This document shows positions 14,201-22,275 of a stretch of DNA of 28,821 bases, in pieces. The notes below the pieces were generated by a model, which was given only the letters and a program-made list of their open reading frames with translations, searched no databases and was not told where the DNA came from. Every line of letters starts with the position of its first letter. Positions within the stretch are counted from its first letter, which is position 1. The stretch is from positions 1 to 28,821 of the IMG/VR virus record IMGVR_UViG_3300030450_002583, one strand, 5' to 3'. A program made the position numbers and the translations under genes. This DNA comes from a virus.

Positions 14201-14757
14201 AGAAACATCGTACCGGCGACAACAGGATCTTGCATTGCGCCCACCGCCACACCGCCGAGCTGCCCCCAGAACGCATCATGTGGTGATGCCGTATTCTTTG
14301 CGGTTTGGGCGCGTTTATGCAGCGCATCAATGTCGGCAATGGTTTTCGGTTCGAGCTCTTCCCAGGTTAAAAAGTTTGTGCCGTGTTTTTTGTTGATCTC
14401 TTTAATTCGGTCACTTTGGGACTTGTACCAAATCGCATTAGGACTATCTTTGTTGATGTTGAGAAGACCACCCACTTGATGGCTAAACTGGTGCGACCGA
14501 AACGAGCCAGACGGGGGAATGTTGTAATACTTAAACTCTGGATCGACTTCTCCAATCGCCTCCATTTGATCGTAAATGGCTTTTTCTTGAAAGCGATGAA
14601 CGCCCCCCGTCGTGTCTTCTGTCGCGAATGATTTACGCACCGCTGAAAACACCTCACCGCCCGTATATCGTTCTTGCGCTTCTTCTGGACTACTGACTAC
14701 GTTAAGACTCGCCAACCGTCGGCGTCGGTCTGTCACATCAGTATAGAAGCCAACCAT
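11209..14757 (-). CDS. ejected polyvalent protein with ParB/DdrB-like and RelA/SpoT-like domains
   Basis: A 1182-aa protein. Residues 1-150 are helical and unassigned. Residues about 160-265 are hydrophobic and Gly/Ala-rich (QLGGVAVGAMQDPVVAGTMF; VTLMVSGGAAAF), perhaps membrane-inserting on ejection. Residues about 385-590 resemble a ParB/DdrB-like domain, with the signature VVDGHQRIGLANRL (D437-R441) followed by helices. Residues about 845-960 resemble a RelA/SpoT nucleotidyltransferase: R850xK852 and SIERK (856-860), ITDVTR with D874, GY914, GEVQI with E930, and H948DLYY. The C-terminus is acidic. Such multi-domain 'polyvalent' proteins are described in phages and plasmids and are thought to enter the host with DNA. 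It lies between a 1035-aa protein and an 812-aa protein, where T7 has gp16. It is probably carried in the capsid and injected. Enzyme activity is inferred. Confidence 0.8.
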   Translation of the reverse strand: MVGFYTDVTDRRRRLASLNVVSSPEEAQERYTGGEVFSAVRKSFATEDTTGGVHRFQEKAIYDQMEAIGEVDPEFKYYNIPPSGSFRSHQFSHQVGGLLNINKDSPNAIWYKSQSDRIKEINKKHGTNFLTWEELEPKTIADIDALHKRAQTAKNTASPHDAFWGQLGGVAVGAMQDPVVAGTMFLSWPLTAAKAAHLGTAGKIFHGMKTDAAIFGGIEASIIQPHVYFQKQALGRDYTIADAAMVTLMVSGGAAAFRGILEGGALSGKALYRTLRDTHTKEEAAAVLRDTGNRLNVEGETEAAEVMWRWADAVGETPRGWEVGADGALTIVVRPDDELLHVTNLDIAWDSLSRGEAPTASMPVKPEHQPIRMGDVPDPVRVDPQKIKVDAETFQFKEGGDAAGVTARLKGVSKWDEEAAGLITVFENKAGERFVVDGHQRIGLANRLIAEGADPETIKIGARIYREADGYTPRDVRIRAAITNIQQDTGSILDVAKVLREMGDDYNAVLPPNSALVRDGRNMARLDDEAFQYAANALKPKEHRLAAVVGELIPQGPGQIAALQALVRSNPANRLQARMITEQIKVAGFQRVETQDLFGGMTLAETLFKERAQVLENSLRLLKQDRALLRTVLDKDAALTGLGNRMNREANLERFAEDDTAIEALSRLANTKGPISEALNKAAQRIKNGENVGLVTRAFLEGNEFRLARRGGVVSDSGRVADGPGGRPLETTPTASDGSPLRDQALYDDIRARIKAENRAPSPAELTPDLTPEVGRPIALQTLTEVEKDLVEAAFRSSQLKVKTIRGLVGTDDKIAIANQNKLEAIADEVAAEVGGEHVPPPAQEGTGWRHKDRESIERKVADKYDGEYSEITDVTRTSFVVDTPAQAAAIISALSKRLALIDEGWNRHAVQGYVDNKILIRHSDGRIGEVQIIGREMWTAKFKEGGHDLYYVWRETFEVGKDGRTIIKNQADYDRLQNEMAVLYDAANQRSNLEFQSLSDRLRASSSTTGTGTARQRLPGLTLDQADSALSAGSRVTTTGIPSQERRAITLSEGGESGGPAMGQIIPERQGEGWGIDGWDNLTISQQSDEMYRMEWNKFEREYNENIKELLEDDPELTAYTETEALELREALRENPDLEIPASRVDENGEIITEIRTARQVFEELAEEDAHTLDLFTCIRR

Positions 14758-14760
14758 TCG

Positions 14761-17700
14761 TTATTGTCCAGGCGGGAATCGAAACACAAATAACCCCCCG
14801 TTCTTGTTTGCGATGTATTTCTCATTACCAGACTGTAATAACCAATAACCGTTAGCGCGTTCACCAAACCCACCAGCGGGCACAAATTTATAAATCGAAC
14901 CCTGGTTGCTGATAAGGCCAACGCTGCCTCGAATCCCTTTTAATACTTCGGCCGCGTCGTGGTTTTCATGTAGGCCACCCATCGCCACAATATCCTCTGA
15001 TGTGATGGCTCGCCGTGCTTTTATCCAATCGTCTTTCGTCCATCCACGCTTGGGGGCGAGTATCCTGTATTGCAGATCACGACCCCCGCTCGATTCATCC
15101 CAATCAACCGTGATGATTCCGCCCGTAACATCGTTTACTGCCTGGGTTAAGGTCGTGCCGTAATTGTCGCGGAATGATTGGGGATCAAACCCCGAATCGG
15201 TTTGCCCCATTTTGATAAAGGCTTTGTACGCCATGCTTGCAACAACAGTATCGACCATTGCCTCTAACTCTCGCGGGTCGTCGCTTGGCGGCATTGCTGT
15301 AGCCAGCTCTTGCATGATATCTAGCCGTAGCTGCTTATGCTCTGGCATGAATGGGGCGTTAACTTGAGTGCGCCCTATCAGGACTTCGCGAGCAACACTC
15401 GGCGCCCCATCAGTCATTAACACACCCGCCATTCCAATCTCGATTGCGCCCTTCTTATCGAACTGCCCAAAAATCTGCTGCGCTCCAGATGTACCGAGAC
15501 TTTCGACCATTGCCTCAATCATCATTAGCTGCTGCTCTGGGCCCGCTGCCGTCATGTGCTCTACTAATCGATCCACCTCTGCGGGTCTTAATGCGGGCAC
15601 ATCAAAGCCCACACCCCGCCGCCCTGGTATGCGTGTTTCTTCTGGATCGACATCACCCTCGAGGTAACGCACCGTTTGCGGCCCAATGCCCGCCTCTGCT
15701 GTCATTGCCGCATCCGCGCGCATCGTTAGGAAATTGCTGAAATTTCTGATATCGCCAAAATCCAGATCGGACATTGCGGGCAAATCATTCGCATCTAATA
15801 AACCCATATCGACCGCGACACCCAACCCGTCGCCCGCTTTGATGCGGTTGAGTGCTTGGGAGTGCCAAGCTGCAATGTGATCGTAAACTTCTGCCTCAGT
15901 TGAACCAAACGCCTCGCCCTTTTGTTCCAGTAACCAGGACGCTTGGCTCTGACGACTACCATCAACCGACACCGGCGGCAACATTTGAAACTGGTTTAGC
16001 GCGTCGTGTTTTTGGCGGGCGAGCGCGAGGGGTTTTTCGTATTTTGTGTTTCTTGCAGCGTCTTCAAGTAAAGCCCACTCGCCGGGTTCGATTTTCTTAT
16101 CCGTTAACAGCGCGGTTTTCATGTTATTCACTTGCGCTGCTATCTCGGTTTCTTTCTCCGCTATCAGTTGATTGTGTAGCGGCTCCAGGCGGGCGAAAAG
16201 TTCTGCGGTGTAGGGGTTAGACTCTTTCGACCTTTTCCATGCGTCCATCATGGCAACTCGTTGGTCTTTCGGTAAACCGAGCGCCTTGCCGACTTGTTCG
16301 TAAAACTCCCGTTCCCTGGTTAACTTTTGGTGTAGGTCAGTGCCTTCGACTGCCGTTAACAGCTCCTCTAGTTTCCCCTCGTCTATCTTTAACTCTGGAT
16401 TGCCTGGGCTCATCACCGACACCAGGGTTTTCATTTCGTCAATCATCAGATCAACGGCGGTGCGATTATCTTCTGTTGTCTTCGCCTGGCGCGCCTTATA
16501 GACCTTTTCAATAATCGTCAGTGATCGCATGGCGAGATCACCTAATTCGTCTTTCGATTTATAAAAGTTAATCGCGGCCTCAACCTCGCGCAGCGGCATT
16601 GCTTTGTAATACTTCACCCGTTCGTGAATGTTCGACCACTTCACAAAACGGGCGCGATGCGTTGGATTGTCAACGGTCGCCTGATTAAGCGCCTTTAATG
16701 TTTCTTCTGGCGGCGACATTCCATTTTTAATGGTGTTTTCTATATTGGTTAACTCTTTTGCAATCTGCTTATCGACCGCCGATTGCCCCGCCTTAACGCG
16801 TGCTTGCTCCGCTTTAGCCCGTGAACGTGCCGAACTGATTTCGGTTTTTGCTTCTCGAATTAATCGCTCGCGCAATGCGGGCGTTAAATGCATTTTGTCG
16901 AGGTAGGCTCCATCGGGGTCTATATTGCCTTCTCGATCAACCGACACTCTAATCCCGATCTCATCCGGCGGGGTTTCCTCGAACCGCTTTAATGCCGCCT
17001 CTGCTGCCGCTAATCCTTCATTCTTAATCGTTCTAACAAACGTGCCTTTTAAGGTTTGAACCAACAAATCATCCTGTAACTTAAACAGCGCCTTATCAAC
17101 ATCATCTTGCTCTAACAATCCACTCTCGACGCCCTCCTGTAAATTATTTTCGAGTTGCGCGTATTTGATAAACGCCTCTTGGGGATCGCCATTAAACGCG
17201 TCGATGGTGATCTCGTCGGTTAATGCTTTCGCATTGCGAACAATGTGTGCCGCATCGTGTTTGCGTGAGCTCTCAAGTGCCCGCTCTCGAATCTTTACTA
17301 ATGAGCGTGCGGCCCGCGTATTGATTTCGTTATTGACAAATAGCTTGTTCTTTCCGGTTAATCCGTCGGTCATGCCCGAACGGTATGCCTCAACGCTGCC
17401 GCTATAGGCTTCTTCATTCTCTGGATTTTCGAGCTCCAGGCGCGCCATCGTTGTGATAACGTCGGTTTGTGTTGCGCTCTTATAGGCCGCCATTTGCCCG
17501 TTGTAATAGGCTTTTGAGCGAACGCTGATATTGTTTGTATCAAGCTCTGGCGGTATTAATTCCCCAGTCTCAGGGTCGCGATGATTCCCCGCCTCGATCC
17601 CTTCGGCCTCGGCCTCGATTGCGATTTTTTCTGCGGCTTGCTCGTATAACGTATCTGACCATTGACTGAGCATTTGCGTTAATTGTGAGCCTTCCTGCTT

Positions 17701-17868
17701 TGCTGCTTGCGCCTTGGCAAGCCCTGGCGTTGTCCGTGGTCGTCGCAGATTAGGAGCTGGTGGTGGCGGCGTTAACCTGGGCGCAGCGGGCGTGGTAATC
17801 CCTTCCGCGTAACGGTACGGATTCATCCCTGGTTTATATTGCGCGTCGCTTTTGTAACGTTCAACCAT
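14761..17868 (-). CDS. internal virion protein, 1035 aa (gp15 position)
   Basis: A long, almost wholly helical, charged protein that starts with a proline-rich segment (AAPRLTPPPPAPNLRRP, about 28-45), then helices rich in Ala/Glu/Lys. No catalytic motif was found. The end (GYWLLQSGNEKYIANKNGGLFVFRF) is beta-rich. Placed directly after the gp14-like gene (6 bp gap) and before the polyvalent protein, it takes the position of T7 gp15, a tube-forming ejection protein of 747 aa. It is longer than gp15. The next gene begins 3 bp after its stop. Homology to gp15 is not visible by eye, so the role is inferred from order, size and helical content. Confidence 0.75.
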   Translation of the reverse strand: MVERYKSDAQYKPGMNPYRYAEGITTPAAPRLTPPPPAPNLRRPRTTPGLAKAQAAKQEGSQLTQMLSQWSDTLYEQAAEKIAIEAEAEGIEAGNHRDPETGELIPPELDTNNISVRSKAYYNGQMAAYKSATQTDVITTMARLELENPENEEAYSGSVEAYRSGMTDGLTGKNKLFVNNEINTRAARSLVKIRERALESSRKHDAAHIVRNAKALTDEITIDAFNGDPQEAFIKYAQLENNLQEGVESGLLEQDDVDKALFKLQDDLLVQTLKGTFVRTIKNEGLAAAEAALKRFEETPPDEIGIRVSVDREGNIDPDGAYLDKMHLTPALRERLIREAKTEISSARSRAKAEQARVKAGQSAVDKQIAKELTNIENTIKNGMSPPEETLKALNQATVDNPTHRARFVKWSNIHERVKYYKAMPLREVEAAINFYKSKDELGDLAMRSLTIIEKVYKARQAKTTEDNRTAVDLMIDEMKTLVSVMSPGNPELKIDEGKLEELLTAVEGTDLHQKLTREREFYEQVGKALGLPKDQRVAMMDAWKRSKESNPYTAELFARLEPLHNQLIAEKETEIAAQVNNMKTALLTDKKIEPGEWALLEDAARNTKYEKPLALARQKHDALNQFQMLPPVSVDGSRQSQASWLLEQKGEAFGSTEAEVYDHIAAWHSQALNRIKAGDGLGVAVDMGLLDANDLPAMSDLDFGDIRNFSNFLTMRADAAMTAEAGIGPQTVRYLEGDVDPEETRIPGRRGVGFDVPALRPAEVDRLVEHMTAAGPEQQLMMIEAMVESLGTSGAQQIFGQFDKKGAIEIGMAGVLMTDGAPSVAREVLIGRTQVNAPFMPEHKQLRLDIMQELATAMPPSDDPRELEAMVDTVVASMAYKAFIKMGQTDSGFDPQSFRDNYGTTLTQAVNDVTGGIITVDWDESSGGRDLQYRILAPKRGWTKDDWIKARRAITSEDIVAMGGLHENHDAAEVLKGIRGSVGLISNQGSIYKFVPAGGFGERANGYWLLQSGNEKYIANKNGGLFVFRFPPGQ

Positions 17869-17874
17869 TACGGG

Positions 17875-18639
17875 TTAGCCGGTCAGTGATTGATAACGAT
17901 TGATGCCGCTAAACAATGTATTCATGCCGCTCATAAATCCCTGGCGTTGTGCTGATCGACCTTGTATGCGGTACGAATCGGCCTCGAGCGCGTAAGATCG
18001 CCGCATACTGCTGGCCTGCATTTCGTATGCGGTTTCAGTGAGACTCGCCGACGACAGTGCGCTCGCCAGTTCAACACCAGCAATCTCGCGCATTAGCGAA
18101 TTACGCTCACGCATCAGCTTCGCGCGTTCACCACCAAAGAATTTAAGATCGACAATACGCTCGGCAGTATCTCCTCGATCAATCGCTTTATCTGCTTCGT
18201 ACTCGAGGAAATCGACGCGCTGCATATGCAACGGACTCCCGTCAAACGCAACAATGCCCTGGGCAGCTCGCGCTGCCGTTTGGTTACTCAGTGTGTCGAG
18301 GATGCTTTTGGTTCGCATCATCATTCGATCACGCGCTGCGCGTTTCTCATCGCGAATATCTTTTTTAACACCCTGCTCGAATAGATCGACTTTTTTATCT
18401 TCGAGCCTGGAGCTCTTTATCGCGAAATCGTGCTTATAAGCCGCTTGCTCTTGTTGATAGGCAACCTGTAATGCGCCAAACTCCTCGACGTTCGTTGCAT
18501 CTTCTTCGCCAAATTCTTCGATCAGGCTCGCGTGTTCGTACAGTCCGGCCTTGGCTTTACTTCCAGCAGAGGCAGACATAATGCCGGATACAGCAGACAT
18601 TCCCAACGACATCGCTGGAGAAGCAGCAGCAGCGCCCAT
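17875..18639 (-). CDS. gp14-like internal virion protein
   Basis: A 254-aa protein. I chose ATG 18639 over the longer frame from 18729 because it follows GGAGG by 7 bases and begins 2 bp after the tail tubular protein B stop. The longer form would overlap that gene by 88 bp. The N-terminus is hydrophobic and small-residue rich (GAAAASPAMSLGMSAVSGIMSASAG), then long helices. The segment LSNQTAARAAQGIVAFDGSP (about 150-170) is the recurring motif of internal virion protein B of T7-type phages (family memory). The likely role is the outer-membrane channel component ejected first during infection. Context, with tail tube genes upstream and large ejection proteins downstream, matches T7 genes 11-12-13/14-15-16. 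Confidence 0.83.
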   Translation of the reverse strand: MGAAAASPAMSLGMSAVSGIMSASAGSKAKAGLYEHASLIEEFGEEDATNVEEFGALQVAYQQEQAAYKHDFAIKSSRLEDKKVDLFEQGVKKDIRDEKRAARDRMMMRTKSILDTLSNQTAARAAQGIVAFDGSPLHMQRVDFLEYEADKAIDRGDTAERIVDLKFFGGERAKLMRERNSLMREIAGVELASALSSASLTETAYEMQASSMRRSYALEADSYRIQGRSAQRQGFMSGMNTLFSGINRYQSLTG

Positions 18640-18641
18640 AA

Positions 18642-20528
18642 TTAAGCCTCCACCTCTATCGCTAAACCGAGCAACGTAAACGGTTGCGGGTCTTGTTGTG
18701 TAATGGTGATTTGCGCCAGGCGATCCCAACCCAATAAATGCGTTTCTTTGATTCCGGTAAATCCTGGTGGTGTGGTGTCGAGAATGTCCTCGCCGAAATC
18801 CCTATCAGCCAGGTAAATGTCATTCACATAGACGCCGAGTGATTGGTAGAGATCCGTCACTACACGCACCAAACGCTTGTACCTGGTCAATATCGGCCCG
18901 TTCTGAAAGTCAGAATTCAGCGGCATGGTCTTCACTGTGATGTCGTAGTCGAGCCCAACCTCTACCGTTGTGCCATTACGCGCCAGAGTAATCGCACCGC
19001 CGGACGGCGTAGCGTTATCCATGATTGAGCTATCCGCTCTTACTCGACAGGACTGTCCGTTGAGGTGCGCGAGCCCTGAGACTGCGGTGCCTGGTGAGCC
19101 AAGGGTTTGCAGTTTGTTCGCATCGGTATAAGTGTTTTCGTCCGCCTTCTCGAGAAAGCGAACCGCAACGGAATTAATCGTACGCAAGACGGAAAAATAA
19201 ACCTCATCGACAATAACCGCGACCGATTCGATGGTTCCGGTGGTGCTCCATTTCGTCCAGCCACCGACTTCCTGGTGTCGTAGCGTGTTAAAAACCGCCA
19301 TCGTGCCGTCAGTGTTAACGAGGTATACATAGTTCGCATCATCCGTTGAAGTGCCCCGCCTGGCGTCCATATCGACCGGCCCGCTGATTAAATGCGATGC
19401 CATCAACGAGGAACTATTTGAGGTGTACGCTTCTTCTTCGTATGTCCACAAAAACTCGCGCGCTGCTTTGCCCGATCTTTCAATAAAGAGAATTGCACCA
19501 TCGATATTGATCGGCCGCACACTGCCAGAGCCGAATTGTGTTTGTCGCTTAACAGAGGAGTTAGATGGCGTGATCGGTGAGTCGCTGATATAAAACTCTG
19601 CGCCCGAGGTGAATATCGTTAGATGGCGACCGGCGTATACCGCTTTAATTGCGTTTACCTGGTCAGTGTCGAGCGTGATATCAATCGCATCATCGGCGGC
19701 GCCTGTGCCCACATTGAAATTAAAGAAGTCACTAATCACAGATGCCCACAACGTCTGCGGTCGATTCTTCGATCCACCAAACCATAACCGCTGCTCGTAA
19801 AATGTCGCTGTTTTTGGATAGCCAGCGGTCGCACTCCATACAGGCTCATCGGTGCTAGTGACCACAGCATTATCCGAATGACTTGCGGCAGATGTAGAGC
19901 TGGCGCCACGCGTGCAGCCGGTGAATGTTGTTGCTGTAACGCCCGTGTAACTAATCGTTTCACTATCAATCACGATACTGCCAGCGGTAGCAAACCCCGC
20001 CGTACTGTCTACCGTAATCGTTGTAACAGACGCATCAATCGCCCCGTTGAGTGCATCGGTTGTCGCATAGTTAAACGTTGGAATATTTAATAGCGTGATA
20101 TCTGATAGCGTCCAGGCGGTGTGCGAACCGCCGCGTACCAGCTTCGCGGGCGCGTGATCCTCATGGACAATAATCATGGTGTCTGCTGATTGCGTCCAGT
20201 TAAGATCGAATAGCTGCGCCTCGGTATAGGTAGAGGTAACGTCTGCCTGTTTAACGCCGTCTTTATATATCGCGATGTTGTTGTTCGAGAACGCAATCAA
20301 ATAGGTTTGCTCGACGTTGAACGCAAACATACAGATGCGCGACTTACCTGGTAGCGTTGCCTGGTACGCCATCCCAGGGCGTCGCTTTAATCCGCCCTGC
20401 GGTAACGATAGAACGTTGGTGCCCTCCGCGCAGCCCTGGTAATACTGTTTGATATCCGTACGCGCGGCTAGGCGCGGGTCTAATACCCCCGACACAAAAT
20501 TGGTCTGAAAGTTTAGAACGCGCGGCAC
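18642..20528 (-). CDS. tail tubular protein B (T7 gp12 type)
   Basis: A 628-aa nozzle protein of the short tail. The N-terminal signature is FVSGVLDPRLAARTDIKQYY, then GCAEGTNVLSLPQGGLKRRPG, the classic opening of T7 gp12-type proteins (xGxLxPRLxxRxDxxxYxxG...N...PxGGxxRPG). A beta-rich body follows (for example TITVDSTAGFATAGSIVIDS, an inserted fibre-like module at about residues 165-205). It ends LGLAIEVEA. T7 gp12 is 794 aa, but many marine and temperate relatives are 600-700 aa. Its ATG overlaps the stop of tail tubular protein A by 1 base. Late structural gene. Confidence 0.93.
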   Translation of the reverse strand: MPRVLNFQTNFVSGVLDPRLAARTDIKQYYQGCAEGTNVLSLPQGGLKRRPGMAYQATLPGKSRICMFAFNVEQTYLIAFSNNNIAIYKDGVKQADVTSTYTEAQLFDLNWTQSADTMIIVHEDHAPAKLVRGGSHTAWTLSDITLLNIPTFNYATTDALNGAIDASVTTITVDSTAGFATAGSIVIDSETISYTGVTATTFTGCTRGASSTSAASHSDNAVVTSTDEPVWSATAGYPKTATFYEQRLWFGGSKNRPQTLWASVISDFFNFNVGTGAADDAIDITLDTDQVNAIKAVYAGRHLTIFTSGAEFYISDSPITPSNSSVKRQTQFGSGSVRPINIDGAILFIERSGKAAREFLWTYEEEAYTSNSSSLMASHLISGPVDMDARRGTSTDDANYVYLVNTDGTMAVFNTLRHQEVGGWTKWSTTGTIESVAVIVDEVYFSVLRTINSVAVRFLEKADENTYTDANKLQTLGSPGTAVSGLAHLNGQSCRVRADSSIMDNATPSGGAITLARNGTTVEVGLDYDITVKTMPLNSDFQNGPILTRYKRLVRVVTDLYQSLGVYVNDIYLADRDFGEDILDTTPPGFTGIKETHLLGWDRLAQITITQQDPQPFTLLGLAIEVEA

Positions 20529-21079
20529 TACTGCCTAATCTCGGTAAATGGCGAATCGGCAATGCTGCTCGGTGGGCGCGCTTGCGAGTCGAGATATTTA
20601 GATCGTCTTAGTTGCGCCTCGTACATCGCCATATAAAGCTCTCCCGTTGATTTGTTGCTGGTCACGGGTACGGCGAACTGTGCCGCTAGGTTGTACTCCA
20701 TCATTTTGACAAAGTACGCGGGCAGTCGAGATTCGTCGGGCTTAAAAATGTAATCAAGTGCAACGCTGCTTGCATCTGCGTATAACTTGTTTTCGTATAT
20801 CTCGTAATCCACATCGGGATATACCTTGATGCCCAGGAGATAACCGGACGGCAGCGAATACGCATACGTCCATTCATTTAATGGCGTGGCCGTCAGTTGT
20901 GAGAGTTGCGCCTTTGCACTAGCAAAACGCCAGCGGTGCATCGTCAAGCAGGATTCATAACTGCTCGTATAGAGATTTGCCGCTACGGTTGCGCCAGCCC
21001 CGCCCTCGGTAAAGCTGGATATCGTGCCGTGCCCTATCATCAACAGGGCGTTCGAGCACAAAGAAATATCGGTAGCCAT
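20528..21079 (-). CDS. tail tubular protein A (T7 gp11 type)
   Basis: A 183-aa adaptor between portal and nozzle. The motif ISLCSNALLMIGHGTISSF at the N-terminus and LTMHRWRFASAKAQLSQL (about 44-62), with WTYAYSLPSGYLLGIKV, fit the gp11/gp4-type gatekeeper family, of similar length (T7 gp11 is 196 aa). ATG 21079 has a good ribosome binding site (AGGTAGGA, 4-11 bases upstream). The start is 12 bases after the terminator tail, so this gene is the first of a block that must be read through the terminator or from a promoter I did not find. Confidence 0.92.
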   Translation of the reverse strand: MATDISLCSNALLMIGHGTISSFTEGGAGATVAANLYTSSYESCLTMHRWRFASAKAQLSQLTATPLNEWTYAYSLPSGYLLGIKVYPDVDYEIYENKLYADASSVALDYIFKPDESRLPAYFVKMMEYNLAAQFAVPVTSNKSTGELYMAMYEAQLRRSKYLDSQARPPSSIADSPFTEIRQ

Positions 21080-21090
21080 TTCCTACCTCG

Positions 21091-21121
21091 TTAAAAGAGT
21101 GGGGGCGCGAACGCCCCCACA
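21091..21121 (-). terminator. strong intrinsic terminator after the capsid genes
   Basis: On the minus strand the stem GTGGGGGCG pairs perfectly with CGCCCCCAC around a TTCG tetraloop (21100-21121) and is followed by TCTTTTAAC. A 9-bp GC-rich stem with a UUCG cap and U-rich tail is a textbook rho-independent terminator, though the T-run is short, so partial read-through is likely. It sits between the 88-aa capsid-associated gene and tail tubular protein A. T7 has its T-phi terminator at the same place, between gene 10 and gene 11. Confidence 0.85.
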
Positions 21122-21171
21122 CTCCCCAGGTGACACTCTCCAGTTTTTGGCTGGATCATGTACAGAACTAC

Positions 21172-21438
21172 TTAGTCGGAGTCAGTCTCTGCGATGGCGG
21201 TGCCATCGGAAATGTCAACGACTCCCGACGCGTTGGAAAGCACGCTACAAATATGCGTTGTGGGCGTATTGGTATCGCACACAAAAATAATGTCGCGCAC
21301 TTGCAACAAATCAGAGGCGGAATTGAAATATGCCGCTGTATTGACTGTTGCTATAGCGTCGGTTGTTGAGTAGACCCAAATGCGGGGTGCATTCCCACCA
21401 GGGCCGACTTGCTGCAAACCACTTAATGCATATGCCAT
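21172..21438 (-). CDS. small capsid-associated protein, 88 aa
   Basis: It begins 12 bp after the major capsid stop and ends before the terminator, so it belongs to the capsid expression unit. The sequence starts MAYALSGLQQVGPGGNAPRI, followed by YSTTDAIATVNTAAYFNSAS, LLQVRDIIFVCDTN and a final SGVVDISDGTAIAETDSD. I recall closely similar small proteins (MAYxxSxLxxxG...W.Y.TTDA..TVdt.gYFn) directly after capsid genes in podoviruses and siphoviruses. They are beta-rich and thought to be head decoration or fibre proteins. Function is therefore suggested, not shown. High expression is expected from its location. Confidence 0.78.
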   Translation of the reverse strand: MAYALSGLQQVGPGGNAPRIWVYSTTDAIATVNTAAYFNSASDLLQVRDIIFVCDTNTPTTHICSVLSNASGVVDISDGTAIAETDSD

Positions 21439-21450
21439 GATGTAATCCCC

Positions 21451-22275
21451 TTACTGGTAGCTAACGGATACAGAACCGTCGCCGTCGCGTGAAACCGCGC
21501 CCGCCTTTAGAACTCCATTACAGAGCCAAGAGGTTTTCTGCGGTACATAGTTGACCTCGGATTTGATATCGATACCGATAGCAAGGCCGATTGCGCTTTC
21601 GTGCCAGGCAAAACCTTCTGTCGTACCACCAGAAACGGTTAGCCCGCCTTCGCCGCGTGTCTCGATCATGTGCCATTTGAAGCCCATCCACGAATCCATC
21701 TCACCGGACATAAGCAGACGTACAGAGTTGTAATCTGCGCTGGTGACGGTTGAGATATTTAAGAGGTCTTCGAGGCCAGCAGCGGTGATTGCAAAATGCC
21801 GCCCATCCCCAGGTACGCCCTTGTCGTTGAGGTGCTTAGATGCTTCAACCACTTTCGCCACCGTCATGCCAGCCGAACCATGTGCAATGGTTCCCGCCGG
21901 ACTCGACTCAGCGCCCAGGGCGTCGATGATTAGCTGGTCAAGGCGACGACCCAACGCACCCGCGATGGTTTGTGCCAATTCCCGCTGCTCGTCGAAATTC
22001 ACCTCGGCGGCGTCGAAAATGTCGGTGTACTCTGGTGCGTTCCAATTCTCCAGAGTGCAGTTGATTAGTGAATGGGTAACGTCCATTGGCGTGACATCAG
22101 CCTGGCTTGCCTTCTGGTTTGCCGTGCCTTTGCCCATCTTGCGGAATTTGTAGATATCGCCAACGACGCCATTTCGAATTGTGACGGTGTTTCGCAAGCT
22201 GCCTGCCGTTTGGAAAGCGTGCTTAACATCGTCATCAAACTGCTGTTGTGCAGCAGCCGATAGAGTTTTAGACAT
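21451..22275 (-). CDS. major capsid protein
   Basis: The frame runs up to 22344, but ATG 22275 is the likely start. It follows GGAGAGA by 5-6 bases and gives an N-terminus starting SKTLSAAAQQQFDDDVKHAF. The product is 274 aa. The sequence has AGSLRNTVTIRNGVVGDIYKF, KMGKGTANQK, DVTHSLINCTLENW, EVNFDEQRELAQTIAGALGRR, KHLNDKGVPGDGRHFAI and WMGFKWHM. This is a characteristic HK97-fold coat family of temperate and marine podoviruses (family memory). The scaffold gene upstream, T7-type portal, and tail tube genes downstream support it. It is preceded by a long structured leader and followed by a small gene and a terminator, so its expression is set apart from the neighbours. Confidence 0.92.
   Translation of the reverse strand: MSKTLSAAAQQQFDDDVKHAFQTAGSLRNTVTIRNGVVGDIYKFRKMGKGTANQKASQADVTPMDVTHSLINCTLENWNAPEYTDIFDAAEVNFDEQRELAQTIAGALGRRLDQLIIDALGAESSPAGTIAHGSAGMTVAKVVEASKHLNDKGVPGDGRHFAITAAGLEDLLNISTVTSADYNSVRLLMSGEMDSWMGFKWHMIETRGEGGLTVSGGTTEGFAWHESAIGLAIGIDIKSEVNYVPQKTSWLCNGVLKAGAVSRDGDGSVSVSYQ

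Noticed and set aside
17875-18729. Longer 284-aa form of the gp14-like protein
   Set aside because: The first 30 codons overlap tail tubular protein B and lack a binding site. The internal ATG 18639 has GGAGG at good spacing.
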